64,000 nt of DNA, from assembly GCF_035989305.1 (NCBI RefSeq), contig NZ_CP108514.1, forward strand, positions 2,166,001 to 2,230,000, read 5' to 3'. This document shows positions 1 through 8,539 of the stretch, piece after piece (the stretch's first letter is position 1; each line of letters starts with the position of its first letter). This DNA comes from Streptomyces sp. NBC_01233 (GTDB lineage: Bacteria > Actinomycetota > Actinomycetes > Streptomycetales > Streptomycetaceae). The notes beneath the pieces are model-generated. The model was not told the DNA's origin. It worked only from the letters and a program-made list of their open reading frames with translations, and did not search any database. The position numbers and the translations under genes are program-made.

Positions 1-786
1 GACGGCGCGGGTGCCCGAGTAGAGCGGGCCGCCGCTGTCGCCGGGCTCGGCGCAGACGTTGGTGCGGATCATGCCGTAGACGATGTCGCCGCCGCCGTAG
101 TTCACGGTGGCGTTGAGGCCGGTGACCCGGCCGCTGTGGATGCCGGTGGTGGAGCCGCGCCGGGTCACGGACATGTTGACCGTGGCGTTCACGGCGCTGG
201 TGATGTCCTGGCTGCCGACGGTCCCCGGGGGCACCGGCGTGTTGCTCGCGTACTTGATGAGACCGTAGTCGTTGGTCGGGAAGCTGGAGCCGGTGGTGGT
301 GCCGAGCACGGTGGTGCGGGCGGAGTTGGTCCACCAGGTGCCCGCGCCGTCGGTGCAGTGCCCGGCGGTCAGGGCGTAGTAGTTGCTGCCGCTGCGCACG
401 TTGAAGCCCAGCGAGCAGCGCCAGCTGTTGGCATAGATCGCGTCGCCGCCGGAGGCCAGTTTGGTGAGCTTGCCGGGGGTGCGCTCGATGCGCAGCGCCC
501 CGGCGTCCGCTCCGGCCTCGCGCTTGATTCTGTCGATGGCGGCGGCGGAGACGGTGGAGTCGGCGGTGACCACGAGGGTTCCGGTGGCGGGGTCGGTGTG
601 CCAGGCGGTGCCTCCGACGTTGGCGCGCAGCACGGATGCGCTGGCCGACGCGAGCCGGTCGGCGCTGAATCCGCCGCCGTCCTGGGGGTCCGCGGTCGCC
701 GCCGTGGGGACGGCGAACGCTGCGGCGGCGGCCAGGCCGGTGGCCGCCGCGAGCAGCCTGGTACGGGTCATGCGCTTGATCCTCAC
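1..786 (-). CDS. Streptogrisin-like S1 serine protease (3' end cut by window edge)
   Basis: Secreted chymotrypsin-like protease, translated here for 262 codons before the window ends. A basic n-region and hydrophobic core form a signal peptide (about residues 1-33). A propeptide of roughly 75 residues follows, and the mature domain starts near residue 111 (ASGGDAIYA). The triad is visible: His143 in TAGHC, Asp173 in NDYGLI and Ser251 in GDSGGP. Cys pairs typical of streptogrisins A/B ([20 protein letters not shown]) are present. GTG at 786 is chosen because AGGAGG lies 7 nt upstream; the ATG at 771 would sit 22 nt away. Family role: extracellular protein degradation, autoprocessed from a pro-form. 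Only a few C-terminal residues should be missing. Confidence 0.93.
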   Translation of the reverse strand, partial: MRIKRMTRTRLLAAATGLAAAAAFAVPTAATADPQDGGGFSADRLASASASVLRANVGGTAWHTDPATGTLVVTADSTVSAAAIDRIKREAGADAGALRIERTPGKLTKLASGGDAIYANSWRCSLGFNVRSGSNYYALTAGHCTDGAGTWWTNSARTTVLGTTTGSSFPTNDYGLIKYASNTPVPPGTVGSQDITSAVNATVNMSVTRRGSTTGIHSGRVTGLNATVNYGGGDIVYGMIRTNVCAEPGDSGGPLYSGTRAV

Positions 787-856
787 TTCTCGTCCTCCTG
801 GAGAGGGTCGGGGGCCCGGCGGATGTGGGGGTGCCTGAGCCCGTGAGGCGCAGCCG

Positions 857-892
857 GGGGCACGGCGGGCGCATGAACTTTGGCCGTGCCCC
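857..892. terminator. Inverted repeat, possible terminator after DUF1684 gene
   Basis: A 10-bp perfect stem (GGGGCACGGC / GCCGTGCCCC) with a 16-nt loop lies 30 nt beyond the stop of the minus-strand DUF1684 gene and about 70 nt before the protease start. There is no T-run, as is usual in Streptomyces terminators. It could instead act in the protease leader. Confidence 0.4.
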
Positions 893-921
893 TGACAAGC
901 GCTGTCGGGAGTGTCCTGTCG

Positions 922-1760
922 TCAGATACCGGTCGCAAGAGCGGCTTTCAGCCTCGGCTCGCCCACCGCCACCTCGAAGGGGAGCGTGTTCCCCGGGGGC
1001 GGAAACGGGCGGAGGAAGTGGTCCGCGAAGGCGCAGGGGGGCAGCAGCGGCCGGTGGGAATCCACGGTGATCGCCCCGCCTGCGTCCGGTATGCCGGGCT
1101 GCAGGAAGCGGAAGCGGGAGCTGGACCGCCCGCCGGTGGCATCGCCGAACACGGCCCTGAGGCTGCCGCCGTCCTCGTCCACGGCGACCTGGAGGGTGTG
1201 CTCGGCGCCCTGGAAGGGGAAGGTCGGCTCCCCGGCGAGGCCGAGTCCGCGGGCCCGCCCGTCGGCGGTCTCCACCTGGACCCTTCGGTCCTCGGGATAC
1301 GGCCGGAAACGGCCCTGCGGCGCGAAGGCGGGGTCGTACGGGGCGGCCTCGACGCCCGTGCGGGCCCGGCGGACCTCGGAGGCGGGGCCGAAGACGCTTA
1401 CCGCCCACTCCCCTTCGCGGCGGATCACCACGATCCGCACCTCCCCGGCGGAGAGCCGGGAGGGCGCGGGCGGGGCCTCGTCGGCGGCCGGTACGGCGTC
1501 ACCCTCCCCCAGACTGCGTCGGGGGGACCCCCTGGTTCGCCGTCGAGGCGCAGGGCGTCGTGGGCGGTGGCGGTGAGCGCCACACCGCCGTCGGTCGCGC
1601 GCCAGAGCCCCGGGACGGCCGGAATTCGACCTTCCGGGTAGTCGGCGATCCCGTACGTGCCCGTCAGCGCGAGGGGACCGTAGGGGGCGGACACGGCCGC
1701 GGCCCCACCCTCGTGCCATGTCCGCCGGGCGGCATGCGGATCGTCTGCGTCGTCGCTCAT
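922..1760 (-). pseudogene. DUF1684 protein gene with a 1-nt frameshift inside a palindromic repeat
   Basis: The N-terminal part (MSDDADDPHAARRTWH..., about 85 codons from ATG 1760) and the C-terminal part (GEWAVSVFGP..., RFRPYPEDRRV..., PFPPPGNTLPFEVAVGEPRLK) both match the DUF1684 family but lie in different frames. The frame changes at 1501-1532, a copy of a palindromic element that is 33 nt long elsewhere in the window and 32 nt here (a G missing from the central GGACGGAGT). Restoring one base gives a continuous protein of about 279 aa reading through the element as PGGPPGR-SLGEGD. The total length of 839 bp fits a single missing base. It could be a real inactivating deletion, a sequencing error in G6/C6 runs, or rarely ribosomal slippage. 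DUF1684 function is unknown to me. Confidence 0.75.
1501..1532. repeat. 32-nt copy of dispersed 33-nt palindromic repeat (intragenic)
   Basis: Two 12-nt arms (ACCCTCCCCCAG and GGGGGGACCCCC) flank an 8-nt centre, where other copies have 9 nt. It lies inside the DUF1684 gene and marks the frameshift. Confidence 0.85.
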
Positions 1761-1837
1761 CCCGCTCACCCCTTCCACACGGGTCCGGACGGGAATCCCC
1801 TCGTACGCCGTCCGGACCTGTGAAACCTGAAGGAGCC

Positions 1838-3157
1838 TCAGCAGTCGCAGCCGCAGCAGTCACAGCTGCAGCAGCCGTCGCCACCGCCGCCACCGCTCCC
1901 GCCGCCACCACCGCTGGAACCATTGGTGCCGTTGCAGCAGTCGCAGCACTCACAGGCGTCGCACCACGGGTCCCGCTTCTTCCGTGACCATGGGCCCTCG
2001 TGTTCGGTGCAGCACATCTGGCAGGTGCAGAACAGCCCGAGGGCGACCGCGCAGCCGGCGAGCAGTCCGCGGCGGGGCCGCTGCGGCGGCGGCGCACCGC
2101 CGAATCCGCCCGGGCCCGTGGGCGGCATCCCGGGCCCGCCGGCTCCGCCGCCGTACGGGGCCCCGCCGTACGGAGCCCCGCCGTACGGGGCCCCGCCGTA
2201 CGGGTTCTGGCCGTACGGGTTCCCGCCCTGGCCGCCGTACGGCTGGCCCCCGTAGGGGTTGCCGCCCTGCCCGGCGGAGGCGGTCGCCGTGTGGGCGCAA
2301 CTGCCGGTCCCGAAGGCCCGGTCCACCGAGGTGCGCAGCTCGTGCACGAGCAGCCGGTGGGCGAGCCCCGCGTCCGCGAACTCGACCTCGCTCAGCGCGA
2401 GCCTGATGCCGTGCAGGGCGTCGTCGCAGAGCCGGCGGGCCTCGGTGAGCGAGGTCCCGGTGGCGGTGAGCGGGTTCCAGGCGCCCGCCGCGGCGTCGGC
2501 GCCCTGGTCCTCCACCGCGTCCAGCAGGTGCGCGAGCCGCCCGAAGTACCGGCCCGCCTCGGCCAGGGCCGGTGCGTTGCCTGGCCGTCCGGCCAGCTGC
2601 GCGGTATGGGCGAAGGCGGCGGCCGTCGCGGTCTCCGTCGGCTCGGTCACCACGAGCACCGGCGTGCCGGGGCCCGCCAGCGTCTCGATGCCCGCCTGCC
2701 GGTCCACGGCGTCGACGAGCACCGCCGTGTCGAAGCCGAGCGAGGCCCCGGTGCGGGCGCCGGCGCGGTCCCAGCCCCGGGCCACCTTGCGCGCGGCCGC
2801 GGCGATGGGTGCGCGGGCCAACAGCCCGTCCCGGTCCGCCACGTGGTCGCGCACCTTCGCGGAGGCGAGGACGAGCGAGACCGCGGCCGCGAGCCGCGCA
2901 CCCTCGCCCTGGGCGACCGGGGCGGTGCGCATCCCGCGCAGTGGGCAGGGCCCCGCGGTGCGTCGGGCGTCGGGCGCGGGACCCGACTGAGCCTCCGTCA
3001 GAACGGAGACGAGCAAGCCGTCATAGTTCGTGACGATCCGGGCGAACTGCCCGTGGTCTCCCCGAAGTGCCAGGCACAGCCCGCACAGATGGGCCATCCA
3101 CTCCGCTTTGAACCGCTCCCCCAGCCGGTGCGTGCAAGGTCTGACGATGCCGAACAA
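1838..3157 (-). CDS. DUF5685 family protein with PYGG repeats and Cys-rich tail
   Basis: 439 aa. TTG at 3157 is the start (GGGGAAG 4 nt upstream) and gives the family N-terminus MFGIVRPC; the early Cys motifs CTHR...CGLCLALR follow. The N-terminal 280 residues are the helical DUF5685 region. Residues about 290-345 are a Gly/Pro/Tyr linker with tandem NPYGG / APYGG units. A short hydrophobic segment (LLAGCAVALGLFCTC) precedes a tail extremely rich in Cys (CDACECCDCC, then GDGCCSCDCCGCDC). The Cys tail suggests metal binding or a disulphide-rich surface, and the hydrophobic segment suggests membrane association; both are inference. No enzyme motif is visible and the role is unknown. It is divergent from sepF. 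Confidence 0.85.
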   Translation of the reverse strand: MFGIVRPCTHRLGERFKAEWMAHLCGLCLALRGDHGQFARIVTNYDGLLVSVLTEAQSGPAPDARRTAGPCPLRGMRTAPVAQGEGARLAAAVSLVLASAKVRDHVADRDGLLARAPIAAAARKVARGWDRAGARTGASLGFDTAVLVDAVDRQAGIETLAGPGTPVLVVTEPTETATAAAFAHTAQLAGRPGNAPALAEAGRYFGRLAHLLDAVEDQGADAAAGAWNPLTATGTSLTEARRLCDDALHGIRLALSEVEFADAGLAHRLLVHELRTSVDRAFGTGSCAHTATASAGQGGNPYGGQPYGGQGGNPYGQNPYGGAPYGGAPYGGAPYGGGAGGPGMPPTGPGGFGGAPPPQRPRRGLLAGCAVALGLFCTCQMCCTEHEGPWSRKKRDPWCDACECCDCCNGTNGSSGGGGGSGGGGGDGCCSCDCCGCDC

Positions 3158-3442
3158 GCTGCTTCCCCCGTGTGTCGTACGCGTACCTGCCGGGCATCGT
3201 AGCGAGCCGTGTCGTTCACTCGAACGTCCCCATCGCTCACCCGCACGGCGGCAGTGGTCGTATTTTCACTCAGTCAGCAGTGGTAGCCATCAGGATCCTT
3301 GACCGTGCAACGGATGTTCTGCACCAGTACCGTCACGAAACCTCTGCGCGGCGGCTATCCACTTGGCGCGTTGTCAGCATCATGGACGAGCATAGGGGCA
3401 GCGGAGAGAAGACAGACTGACCGCGGTGAAAGGAGGCAGTCC

Positions 3443-3892
3443 ATGGGTTCGGTGCGCAAGGCGAGTGCCTGGCTGGGTCTCGTGGAGGACAGCGACGACG
3501 AGCGCTACTACGACGACGACTACGCGGAGGCCGCCCAGGGTTCGGTGGCCGGCCCCGGTGAGCAGTGGGTCACCGACCCGCGGGTGAAGGTGGCCTCCGA
3601 GTCGGCCGTGGAGCACGGCCGCCGGATCGCGACGGTCACCCCGGACGGCTTCCGTGACGCACGCGGCATCGGCGAGCTGTTCCGCGACGGGGTCCCGGTC
3701 ATCGTGAACCTGTCCTCGATGGACCCCGGCGACGCGAAGCGCGTGGTCGACTTCGCGGCCGGCCTGACCTTCGGGCTGCGCGGTTCGATCGAGCGGGTGG
3801 CGACCAGGGTCTTCCTGCTGACCCCGGCCGACACCCAGATCGTGAGCGGCGAGCCCGGCGGCCGCTCGCGCGACTTCTTCAACCAGAGCTGA
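3443..3892 (+). CDS. sepF: SepF-like cell division protein (paralogue)
   Basis: 149 aa. SepF tethers FtsZ to the membrane and takes part in Z-ring formation. Seen here: N-terminal [13 protein letters not shown] (amphipathic, membrane-targeting type), an acidic Tyr/Asp-rich linker (about residues 16-30), then the compact SepF core ([35 protein letters not shown]). AAAGGAGG lies 9 nt before ATG 3443. The usual sepF of actinobacteria lies beside ftsZ in the dcw cluster; none of those genes are here. This is therefore probably one of the extra Streptomyces copies (sepF2 in position, by memory of S. coelicolor order). It is convergent with the acyl-CoA dehydrogenase gene, with 9 bp between the stops. 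Confidence 0.9.
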   Translation: MGSVRKASAWLGLVEDSDDERYYDDDYAEAAQGSVAGPGEQWVTDPRVKVASESAVEHGRRIATVTPDGFRDARGIGELFRDGVPVIVNLSSMDPGDAKRVVDFAAGLTFGLRGSIERVATRVFLLTPADTQIVSGEPGGRSRDFFNQS

Positions 3893-3901
3893 GCAGGGCC
3901 C

Positions 3902-5074
3902 TCACCGGAAGGCGTCGAGACCGGTGAGCGCCTTGCCCAGCACCAGCTGGTGCATCTCGACGGTGCCCTCGTAGGTGAGGACCGATTCGAGGTTGGTGGC
4001 GTGCCGCATGACGGGGTATTCGAGCGAGATCCCGTTGGCACCGAGGATGGTCCGCGCGGTACGGCAGATGTCGATGGCCTCGCGGACGTTGTTGAGCTTG
4101 CCGAAGCTGATCTGCTCCGGCCGCAGGGTGCCCGCGTCCATCCGCCGGCCCAGGTGGTGGGCGAGCAGGATGCCCTTGTGGAGTTCGAGGGCCATGTCCG
4201 CCAGTTTGGCCTGGGTGAGCTGGAAGCCGCCGATCGGCTTGCCGAACTGCTCCCGCGTCCTCGCGTAGTCGAGCGCCGCCTCGAAACTGGCGCGGGCCGC
4301 GCCCATGGACCCCCAGATGATCCCGTACCGCGCGTGGCTGAGACAGCCGAGCGGCCCCTTGAGCCCCTTCACCGACGGCAGCACGGCATCGGCGGGCAGC
4401 CTCACGTCGTCCATGACGAGTTCACTGGTCACGCTGGCCCGCAGCGACCACTTGTGCTTGATCTCCGGCGCGGAGAACCCTGCGGTGTCCGTCGGGACCG
4501 CGAATCCGCGGATCCCCTCGTCGGTCTGCGCCCACACCACGGCCACGGCGGCCACCGACCCGTTGGTGATCCACATCTTGCGCCCGTTGAGCACCCAGTC
4601 CGTGCCGTCGCGCTTGGCGTACGTGCGCATCGCGGCGGGGTCCGAGCCCACGTCGGGCTCGGTCAGCCCGAAGCAGCCGATCAGCTCGCCGGCGGCCATG
4701 CCGGGCAGCCAGCGCTGCTTCTGCTCCTCGGAGCCGTACTTCCAGATCGCGTACATGGCCAGCGAGCCCTGCACGGAGACCAGCGAGCGGATGCCGGAGT
4801 CGGCGGCCTCCAGCTCCAGACAGGCGAGGCCGTACTGCACGGCACTGGCCCCGGCGCAGCCGTAGCCCTCGAGGGACATCCCGAGCGCCCCGATGGCCCC
4901 GAGCTCCCGGGCCAGCTCCCGGATCCCGGGCAGCTCACCGCTCTCGTACCACTGGGCGATGTTCGGCAGCACCCGGTCGGCGGCCCAGCTCCGGACGGTG
5001 TCGCGGACGGCGAGGTCATCGGGCCCGAGGAGCTCGTCGAGCCCGAGCGGATCATGGGGCAGGAACGCGGACAC
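3902..5074 (-). CDS. Acyl-CoA dehydrogenase, glutaryl-CoA dehydrogenase-like
   Basis: 390 aa. Flavin-dependent oxidation of an acyl-CoA thioester. Complete three-part ACAD fold: N-terminal helical domain (residues 1-130), middle beta domain with CFGLTEPDVGSDP and WITNGSVA (FAD/substrate), and C-terminal helical domain with RTREQFGKPIGGFQLTQ. The catalytic Glu is in LTYEGTVEMHQLVLGKALTG, the pattern of glutaryl-CoA dehydrogenases rather than straight-chain enzymes. This points to lysine/tryptophan catabolism via glutaryl-CoA, but substrate choice is inference. GTG 5074 was chosen over upstream ATGs because GGGAGG lies 4 nt before it and the family N-terminus starts there. The MFS gene upstream is separated by a repeat-containing spacer. 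Confidence 0.92.
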   Translation of the reverse strand: MSAFLPHDPLGLDELLGPDDLAVRDTVRSWAADRVLPNIAQWYESGELPGIRELARELGAIGALGMSLEGYGCAGASAVQYGLACLELEAADSGIRSLVSVQGSLAMYAIWKYGSEEQKQRWLPGMAAGELIGCFGLTEPDVGSDPAAMRTYAKRDGTDWVLNGRKMWITNGSVAAVAVVWAQTDEGIRGFAVPTDTAGFSAPEIKHKWSLRASVTSELVMDDVRLPADAVLPSVKGLKGPLGCLSHARYGIIWGSMGAARASFEAALDYARTREQFGKPIGGFQLTQAKLADMALELHKGILLAHHLGRRMDAGTLRPEQISFGKLNNVREAIDICRTARTILGANGISLEYPVMRHATNLESVLTYEGTVEMHQLVLGKALTGLDAFR

Positions 5075-5193
5075 GGGGCCTCCCGGCGGCCTGAATACAA
5101 AACCCGGCAACGCAAGTTTTTGCGCCCGCCCGACGCTATTAGCCCTCGCCGCCCAAATCCAGCCCCGCCATGACAGCGGCCCCGCCCGCACCA

Positions 5194-5242
5194 TCCAGCC
5201 CCGCCGGCGTTTGAGGCGCGGGGGCTCGGGGGCAGCGCCCCC
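5194..5242. repeat. Dispersed 3'-flank repeat (CCGGCGTTTGAGGCG type)
   Basis: Contains CAGCCCCGCCGGCGTTTGAG followed by a short GGGGGC...GCGCCCCC hairpin, 10 bp downstream of the MFS stop on the minus strand. Same family as copies near 17130, 36000-36060, 47610 and 53380. Probably acts as or near a transcript 3' end. Confidence 0.7.
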
Positions 5243-5252
5243 GCAACGGCGA

Positions 5253-6902
5253 TCAGCCCGCGTGCTCGACCGGCGCAGGAGCCACGCACGGCTCACCGCT
5301 CGCCTGCGCGGGCAACCGCACCGGCTCGGCCACACCCTCGGCGGCCCCGCACTCCATGGCCCGCGGCAGCTTCAGCGCCATCACCGCCCCCGCGAACAAC
5401 AGTCCGGCACTCACCAGCAGGGTCACGTGCAGCCCGTGCACGAACGAGTGCCGCGCCGCCGCGTACAGCGCGGCCCCCGCCGGCCCTCCGAGGTGCGCGG
5501 CGATCTGATAGGCCTCGCCGAGAGAGTTCGCCGCGCCCGCCGCGTCCGCCTTCGAGACCCCCGGCACTCCCACGAGCCCCGGCCGGTACGCCGCGTTCAT
5601 CACGCTGCCCAGCAGCGCGATGCCGATGCCCGCGCCCAGCTGGTACGAGGTCTCGCCGATCGAGGCCGCGCCGCCCGCGGTGGCCGCCGGGGCCTCGCTG
5701 AGCATCGACTCGTACGCGGCGAAGAGCGTGGTCTGCAGTCCGAAGCCGAGCAGGATGAAGCCGACGGTCAGCAGCAGCGGCCGGTCCTGCTGGCCCATCA
5801 GCGTCAGCAGCAGCACGGCGAAGGCGGTCAGCAGGAAGCCCAGCGAGACCATCGTGCGCGGCCCGACCCGGCCCAGCGTGTACGACCCGGTGGCGCCCGC
5901 GGCCATGGCGGCGAAGGTCAGCGGCAGCAGCCGCAGGCCCGTCTCCAGCGGGCTGAGTTCCAGCACCAGCTGGAGGTACTGGACGGCGATCAGCTCCAGG
6001 CCGACGAGGGCCAGCATGGCGAGCACGATGCAGGCCACCGAGGTGGAGAAGGCGGCGCGGGAGAACATCCGCATGTCGATCAGCGGGTGCGTCCGCCGCT
6101 TCTGCCGCCGTACGAACAGCACGAGCAGCACCGCGCCGAGCAGCAGCGGGACCACGGCCTGTGCGTCCAGGAGGTGGCGTTCGGCGCCGAGCCGCTTGAT
6201 GCCGAGCACCGAGACGAGTACGCCGGCGGCGGCCATGAGCGCGCCGACCACGTCCCACGGTCCGTCCGCGGCGCCGCGCGACTCGGGCAGCAGCCAGCGT
6301 CCGAGCGGAAGGATCAGTGCCATCAGCGGGATGTTGATGAGGAAGACCGAGCCCCACCAGAAGTGCTGGACCAGGAAGCCGCCGAGCACCGGCCCGCTCG
6401 CGGCGCCGACCGCGGCGACGGCGGTCCAGATGCCGATGGCCAGGGCCCGCTCGCGCCGGTCGGGGAAGACCTGGCGCAGGATCGACAGGGTGGCGGGCAT
6501 GATCATCGCGCCGCCGATGCCCAGCAGGGCGCGCGCGGCGATGAGGACCTGGGCGTTGTCGGCGAGGGCCGCTATCGCGGAGGCGACGCCGAAGAGTCCG
6601 TAGCCGAGGAGGAGGATGCGGCGGCGGCCGACCCGGTCACCGAGGGTGCCGAAGAGGATGAGCAGGGAGGCGCAGACCAGCGGGTAGGCGTCGACGATCC
6701 AGAGGAGTTCGATCGGGCCGGGGCGCAGGTCCTCGGTGATGGAGGGGACGGCGACGTGCAGGATGGTCGCGTCGAGTGCGACGAGGACCAGGCTGACGCA
6801 GAGAACCGCCAGGACGACCCAGCGGTTGGCTCCGCCGGAGGCCGCGCTGAGCCGCTGCCAGGGGGAAGGGGTCCTGGCCCCGGCCGCGTTCGTCCCCGAC
6901 AT
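5253..6902 (-). CDS. MFS drug/solute exporter, DHA2 (14-TMS) type
   Basis: 549 aa integral membrane H+ antiporter. Fourteen hydrophobic segments are readable. The signatures are LDATILHVAVPSI in TM1, the loop 2-3 motif GTLGDRVGRRR, and motif C in TM5 (VGAASGPVLGGFLVQH). These place it with the EmrB/QacA-like DHA2 exporters. ATG 6902 has GGGAGG 8 nt upstream. The substrate cannot be told from sequence. It is divergent from the mannosyltransferase gene across a 288-bp region holding a direct repeat (ACGCGAGT at 7004 and 7025, exactly 21 bp apart) that could be an operator. No TetR gene is adjacent. Confidence 0.92.
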   Translation of the reverse strand: MSGTNAAGARTPSPWQRLSAASGGANRWVVLAVLCVSLVLVALDATILHVAVPSITEDLRPGPIELLWIVDAYPLVCASLLILFGTLGDRVGRRRILLLGYGLFGVASAIAALADNAQVLIAARALLGIGGAMIMPATLSILRQVFPDRRERALAIGIWTAVAAVGAASGPVLGGFLVQHFWWGSVFLINIPLMALILPLGRWLLPESRGAADGPWDVVGALMAAAGVLVSVLGIKRLGAERHLLDAQAVVPLLLGAVLLVLFVRRQKRRTHPLIDMRMFSRAAFSTSVACIVLAMLALVGLELIAVQYLQLVLELSPLETGLRLLPLTFAAMAAGATGSYTLGRVGPRTMVSLGFLLTAFAVLLLTLMGQQDRPLLLTVGFILLGFGLQTTLFAAYESMLSEAPAATAGGAASIGETSYQLGAGIGIALLGSVMNAAYRPGLVGVPGVSKADAAGAANSLGEAYQIAAHLGGPAGAALYAAARHSFVHGLHVTLLVSAGLLFAGAVMALKLPRAMECGAAEGVAEPVRLPAQASGEPCVAPAPVEHAG

Positions 6903-7177
6903 GCATGTACCTCCCAGGTGATCCCTCGCGCTCGGCGGACCAGCGTCTTGTGGAGCCACGGGGGGTGGTGCGCTGTGCGGCGTCCAACGGGGTCCGGCAT
7001 CGACACGCGAGTGAACGGTCAGCGTACGCGAGTTCGTCCGTCCGACACGTGGCCAAGCTCTCATCCCGGCGACGGCCCCGGTGTGGTGTGCGCCACTCCC
7101 GCGCCCCCGATCCTCCCCCGCGTACACGCGCGCTCACGGCCGGTGGTTCTCGGACCCGGGCAGGGCCCGGCGCCACC

Positions 7178-7183
7178 GATAAT
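7178..7183 (+). promoter_or_regulatory. -10 element (GATAAT) for mannosyltransferase
   Basis: GATAAT lies 7 nt before GTG 7191 and no Shine-Dalgarno is visible, the pattern expected for a leaderless transcript. Confidence 0.45.
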
Positions 7184-7190
7184 CATGCCC

Positions 7191-8300
7191 GTGAAAGATC
7201 TTGGATTTCGCCGGGCCGCGCCCGCGCTGGCCGTCTTCGCGGCGGTCCGGCTGCTGGGGCTGACCGTGCTCGCGGTGTGGGGCGCGGCGGCGGGCAGCAG
7301 CCCGCACACGCTGCTGTCGGCCCGCTGGGACTCGCTCTGGTACGCCCGCATCGCCGCGGAGGGGTACGGGTACGAGGTGGTCCTCCCGAACGGGGACGTC
7401 CACTCGAACCTGGCGTTCTTCCCGCTGCTGCCGTGGCTGGAGCGGCTGGTTTCGGCGGCGACCGGACTGTCGTACGGCTCCGCCGGCCTGGTGGTGTCGG
7501 CGGTCGCGGGGCTCGCCGCGGCCTGGGGGATCTTCGCGGTGGCCGATCTGCTCCACGGCCGCCGGGCTGGGGTGTTCGCGGTCGGGGTCTGGGCGGCGCT
7601 GCCCGTCGGGATCGTGCAGTCGATGGCGTACAGCGAGTCGCTGTTCACGGCGCTGGCCGCCTGGGCGCTGTACGGGGCCCTGCGCGGCCGGTGGCTGACG
7701 GCGGGGCTGCTCGCGGCGGGTGCCGGGCTGACCCGCCCGGTCGGTGCGGCGGTGGTCGCGGCGGTGTGGGTGGCGGCCGTTCTGGGCTGGCGTCGCGGTG
7801 AGCGGTCCTGGCGGATGGCGGCGGGCGCGCTGCTGGCTCCGCTGGGAGCGGCGGCGTACGTGCTGTGGGTCGGCGCGCACACCGGGAGCGGGCTGCTCGG
7901 GTACCTGGAGGTGCAGGGCGGCTGGGGCAACGGCTTCGACGGGGGCTGGGCCTTCGCCCGGTTCGTCGGCGCGAAGCTGGCCTCGTCCGCCTTCCCCGCC
8001 GGGGTGGGGCTGATCGCGGGGGTGGTGCTGGTGCTGTGGCTGTACGCGACGTGCGTGCGGCAGCGGCAGCCGGCGCCGCTGCTCGTGTACTGCGGGATCG
8101 TCGTGGCGCTGGCGCTGTGCGCTTCCGGGTACTTCGGCTCCAAGCCCCGGCTGCTGCTGCCGGCCTTCCCGCTGATGCTGCCGCCGGCGCTGGCGCTGGC
8201 CGGGTGGCGGACCCGGCGGGCCGCCCTGGTGCTGGGCGCGGCGGCCCTGGTCTCGGCGCTCTACGGGGCGTTCTGGCTGAACGGGTCGGGGCCTCCCTAG
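7191..8300 (+). CDS. Membrane glycosyltransferase, PIG-V/mannosyltransferase type
   Basis: About 369 aa, polytopic. The first periplasmic loop carries ARWDSLWYARIAAEGYG, the WD..Y...A..GY signature of GT-C mannosyltransferases related to PIG-V. FFPLLPWLERL in TM2 is also typical. About 9-10 hydrophobic segments follow. These enzymes transfer a sugar from a polyprenyl-phosphate donor on the outer face of the membrane; donor and acceptor here are unknown. Neither ATG 7185 nor GTG 7191 has a ribosome binding site. GATAAT at 7178-7183 fits leaderless initiation at GTG 7191, so that is given; ATG 7185 would add two residues. Confidence 0.85.
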   Translation: MKDLGFRRAAPALAVFAAVRLLGLTVLAVWGAAAGSSPHTLLSARWDSLWYARIAAEGYGYEVVLPNGDVHSNLAFFPLLPWLERLVSAATGLSYGSAGLVVSAVAGLAAAWGIFAVADLLHGRRAGVFAVGVWAALPVGIVQSMAYSESLFTALAAWALYGALRGRWLTAGLLAAGAGLTRPVGAAVVAAVWVAAVLGWRRGERSWRMAAGALLAPLGAAAYVLWVGAHTGSGLLGYLEVQGGWGNGFDGGWAFARFVGAKLASSAFPAGVGLIAGVVLVLWLYATCVRQRQPAPLLVYCGIVVALALCASGYFGSKPRLLLPAFPLMLPPALALAGWRTRRAALVLGAAALVSALYGAFWLNGSGPP

Positions 8301-8314
8301 AGTCCCCACATAAC

Positions 8315-8329
8315 GGAATGAATCATTCC
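8315..8329. promoter_or_regulatory. Perfect 15-bp palindrome GGAATGAATCATTCC
   Basis: 7+1+7 bp palindrome of unusually low GC, 15 nt beyond the mannosyltransferase stop and 211 nt before the PAP2 start. The rest of 8301-8539 holds no gene. A protein-binding site is more likely than a terminator (weak stem); the binder is unknown. Confidence 0.5.
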
Positions 8330-8526
8330 CATCCATCTTTCAGCAAAAGAAATGACCTGCGGCAATAAAGTTCGGGTAAGCGGCCGAAACAATTGCCGAG
8401 ACAGTGGATCACCCTGGTTCCAACCACTGCCGAAATACCGCGAATTAAGCACCGCGTGAGACCAACTCCACATCACATGGTCATCACAAAGCCCGCGATT
8501 CGCCCGGGCCGACCAGCGGCGCGCGG

Positions 8527-8532
8527 TAACGT
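8527..8532 (+). promoter_or_regulatory. -10 element (TAACGT), probable leaderless PAP2 mRNA
   Basis: TAACGT is 7 nt upstream of GTG 8540, with no Shine-Dalgarno in between. Confidence 0.5.
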
Positions 8533-8539
8533 CGATTGA

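Noticed and set aside
3213..3226. CGTTC-ACTC-GAACG between DUF5685 gene and sepF as a LexA/SOS box
   Set aside because: The order is GTTC-N4-GAAC; the SOS box is GAAC-N4-GTTC. Neither neighbour is an SOS gene.
4893..7184. Very long plus-strand open frame leading into the mannosyltransferase
   Set aside because: It is antisense to the MFS gene, with Arg/Gly/His-rich translation typical of GC-rich shadow frames; only the part after 7185 has family similarity.
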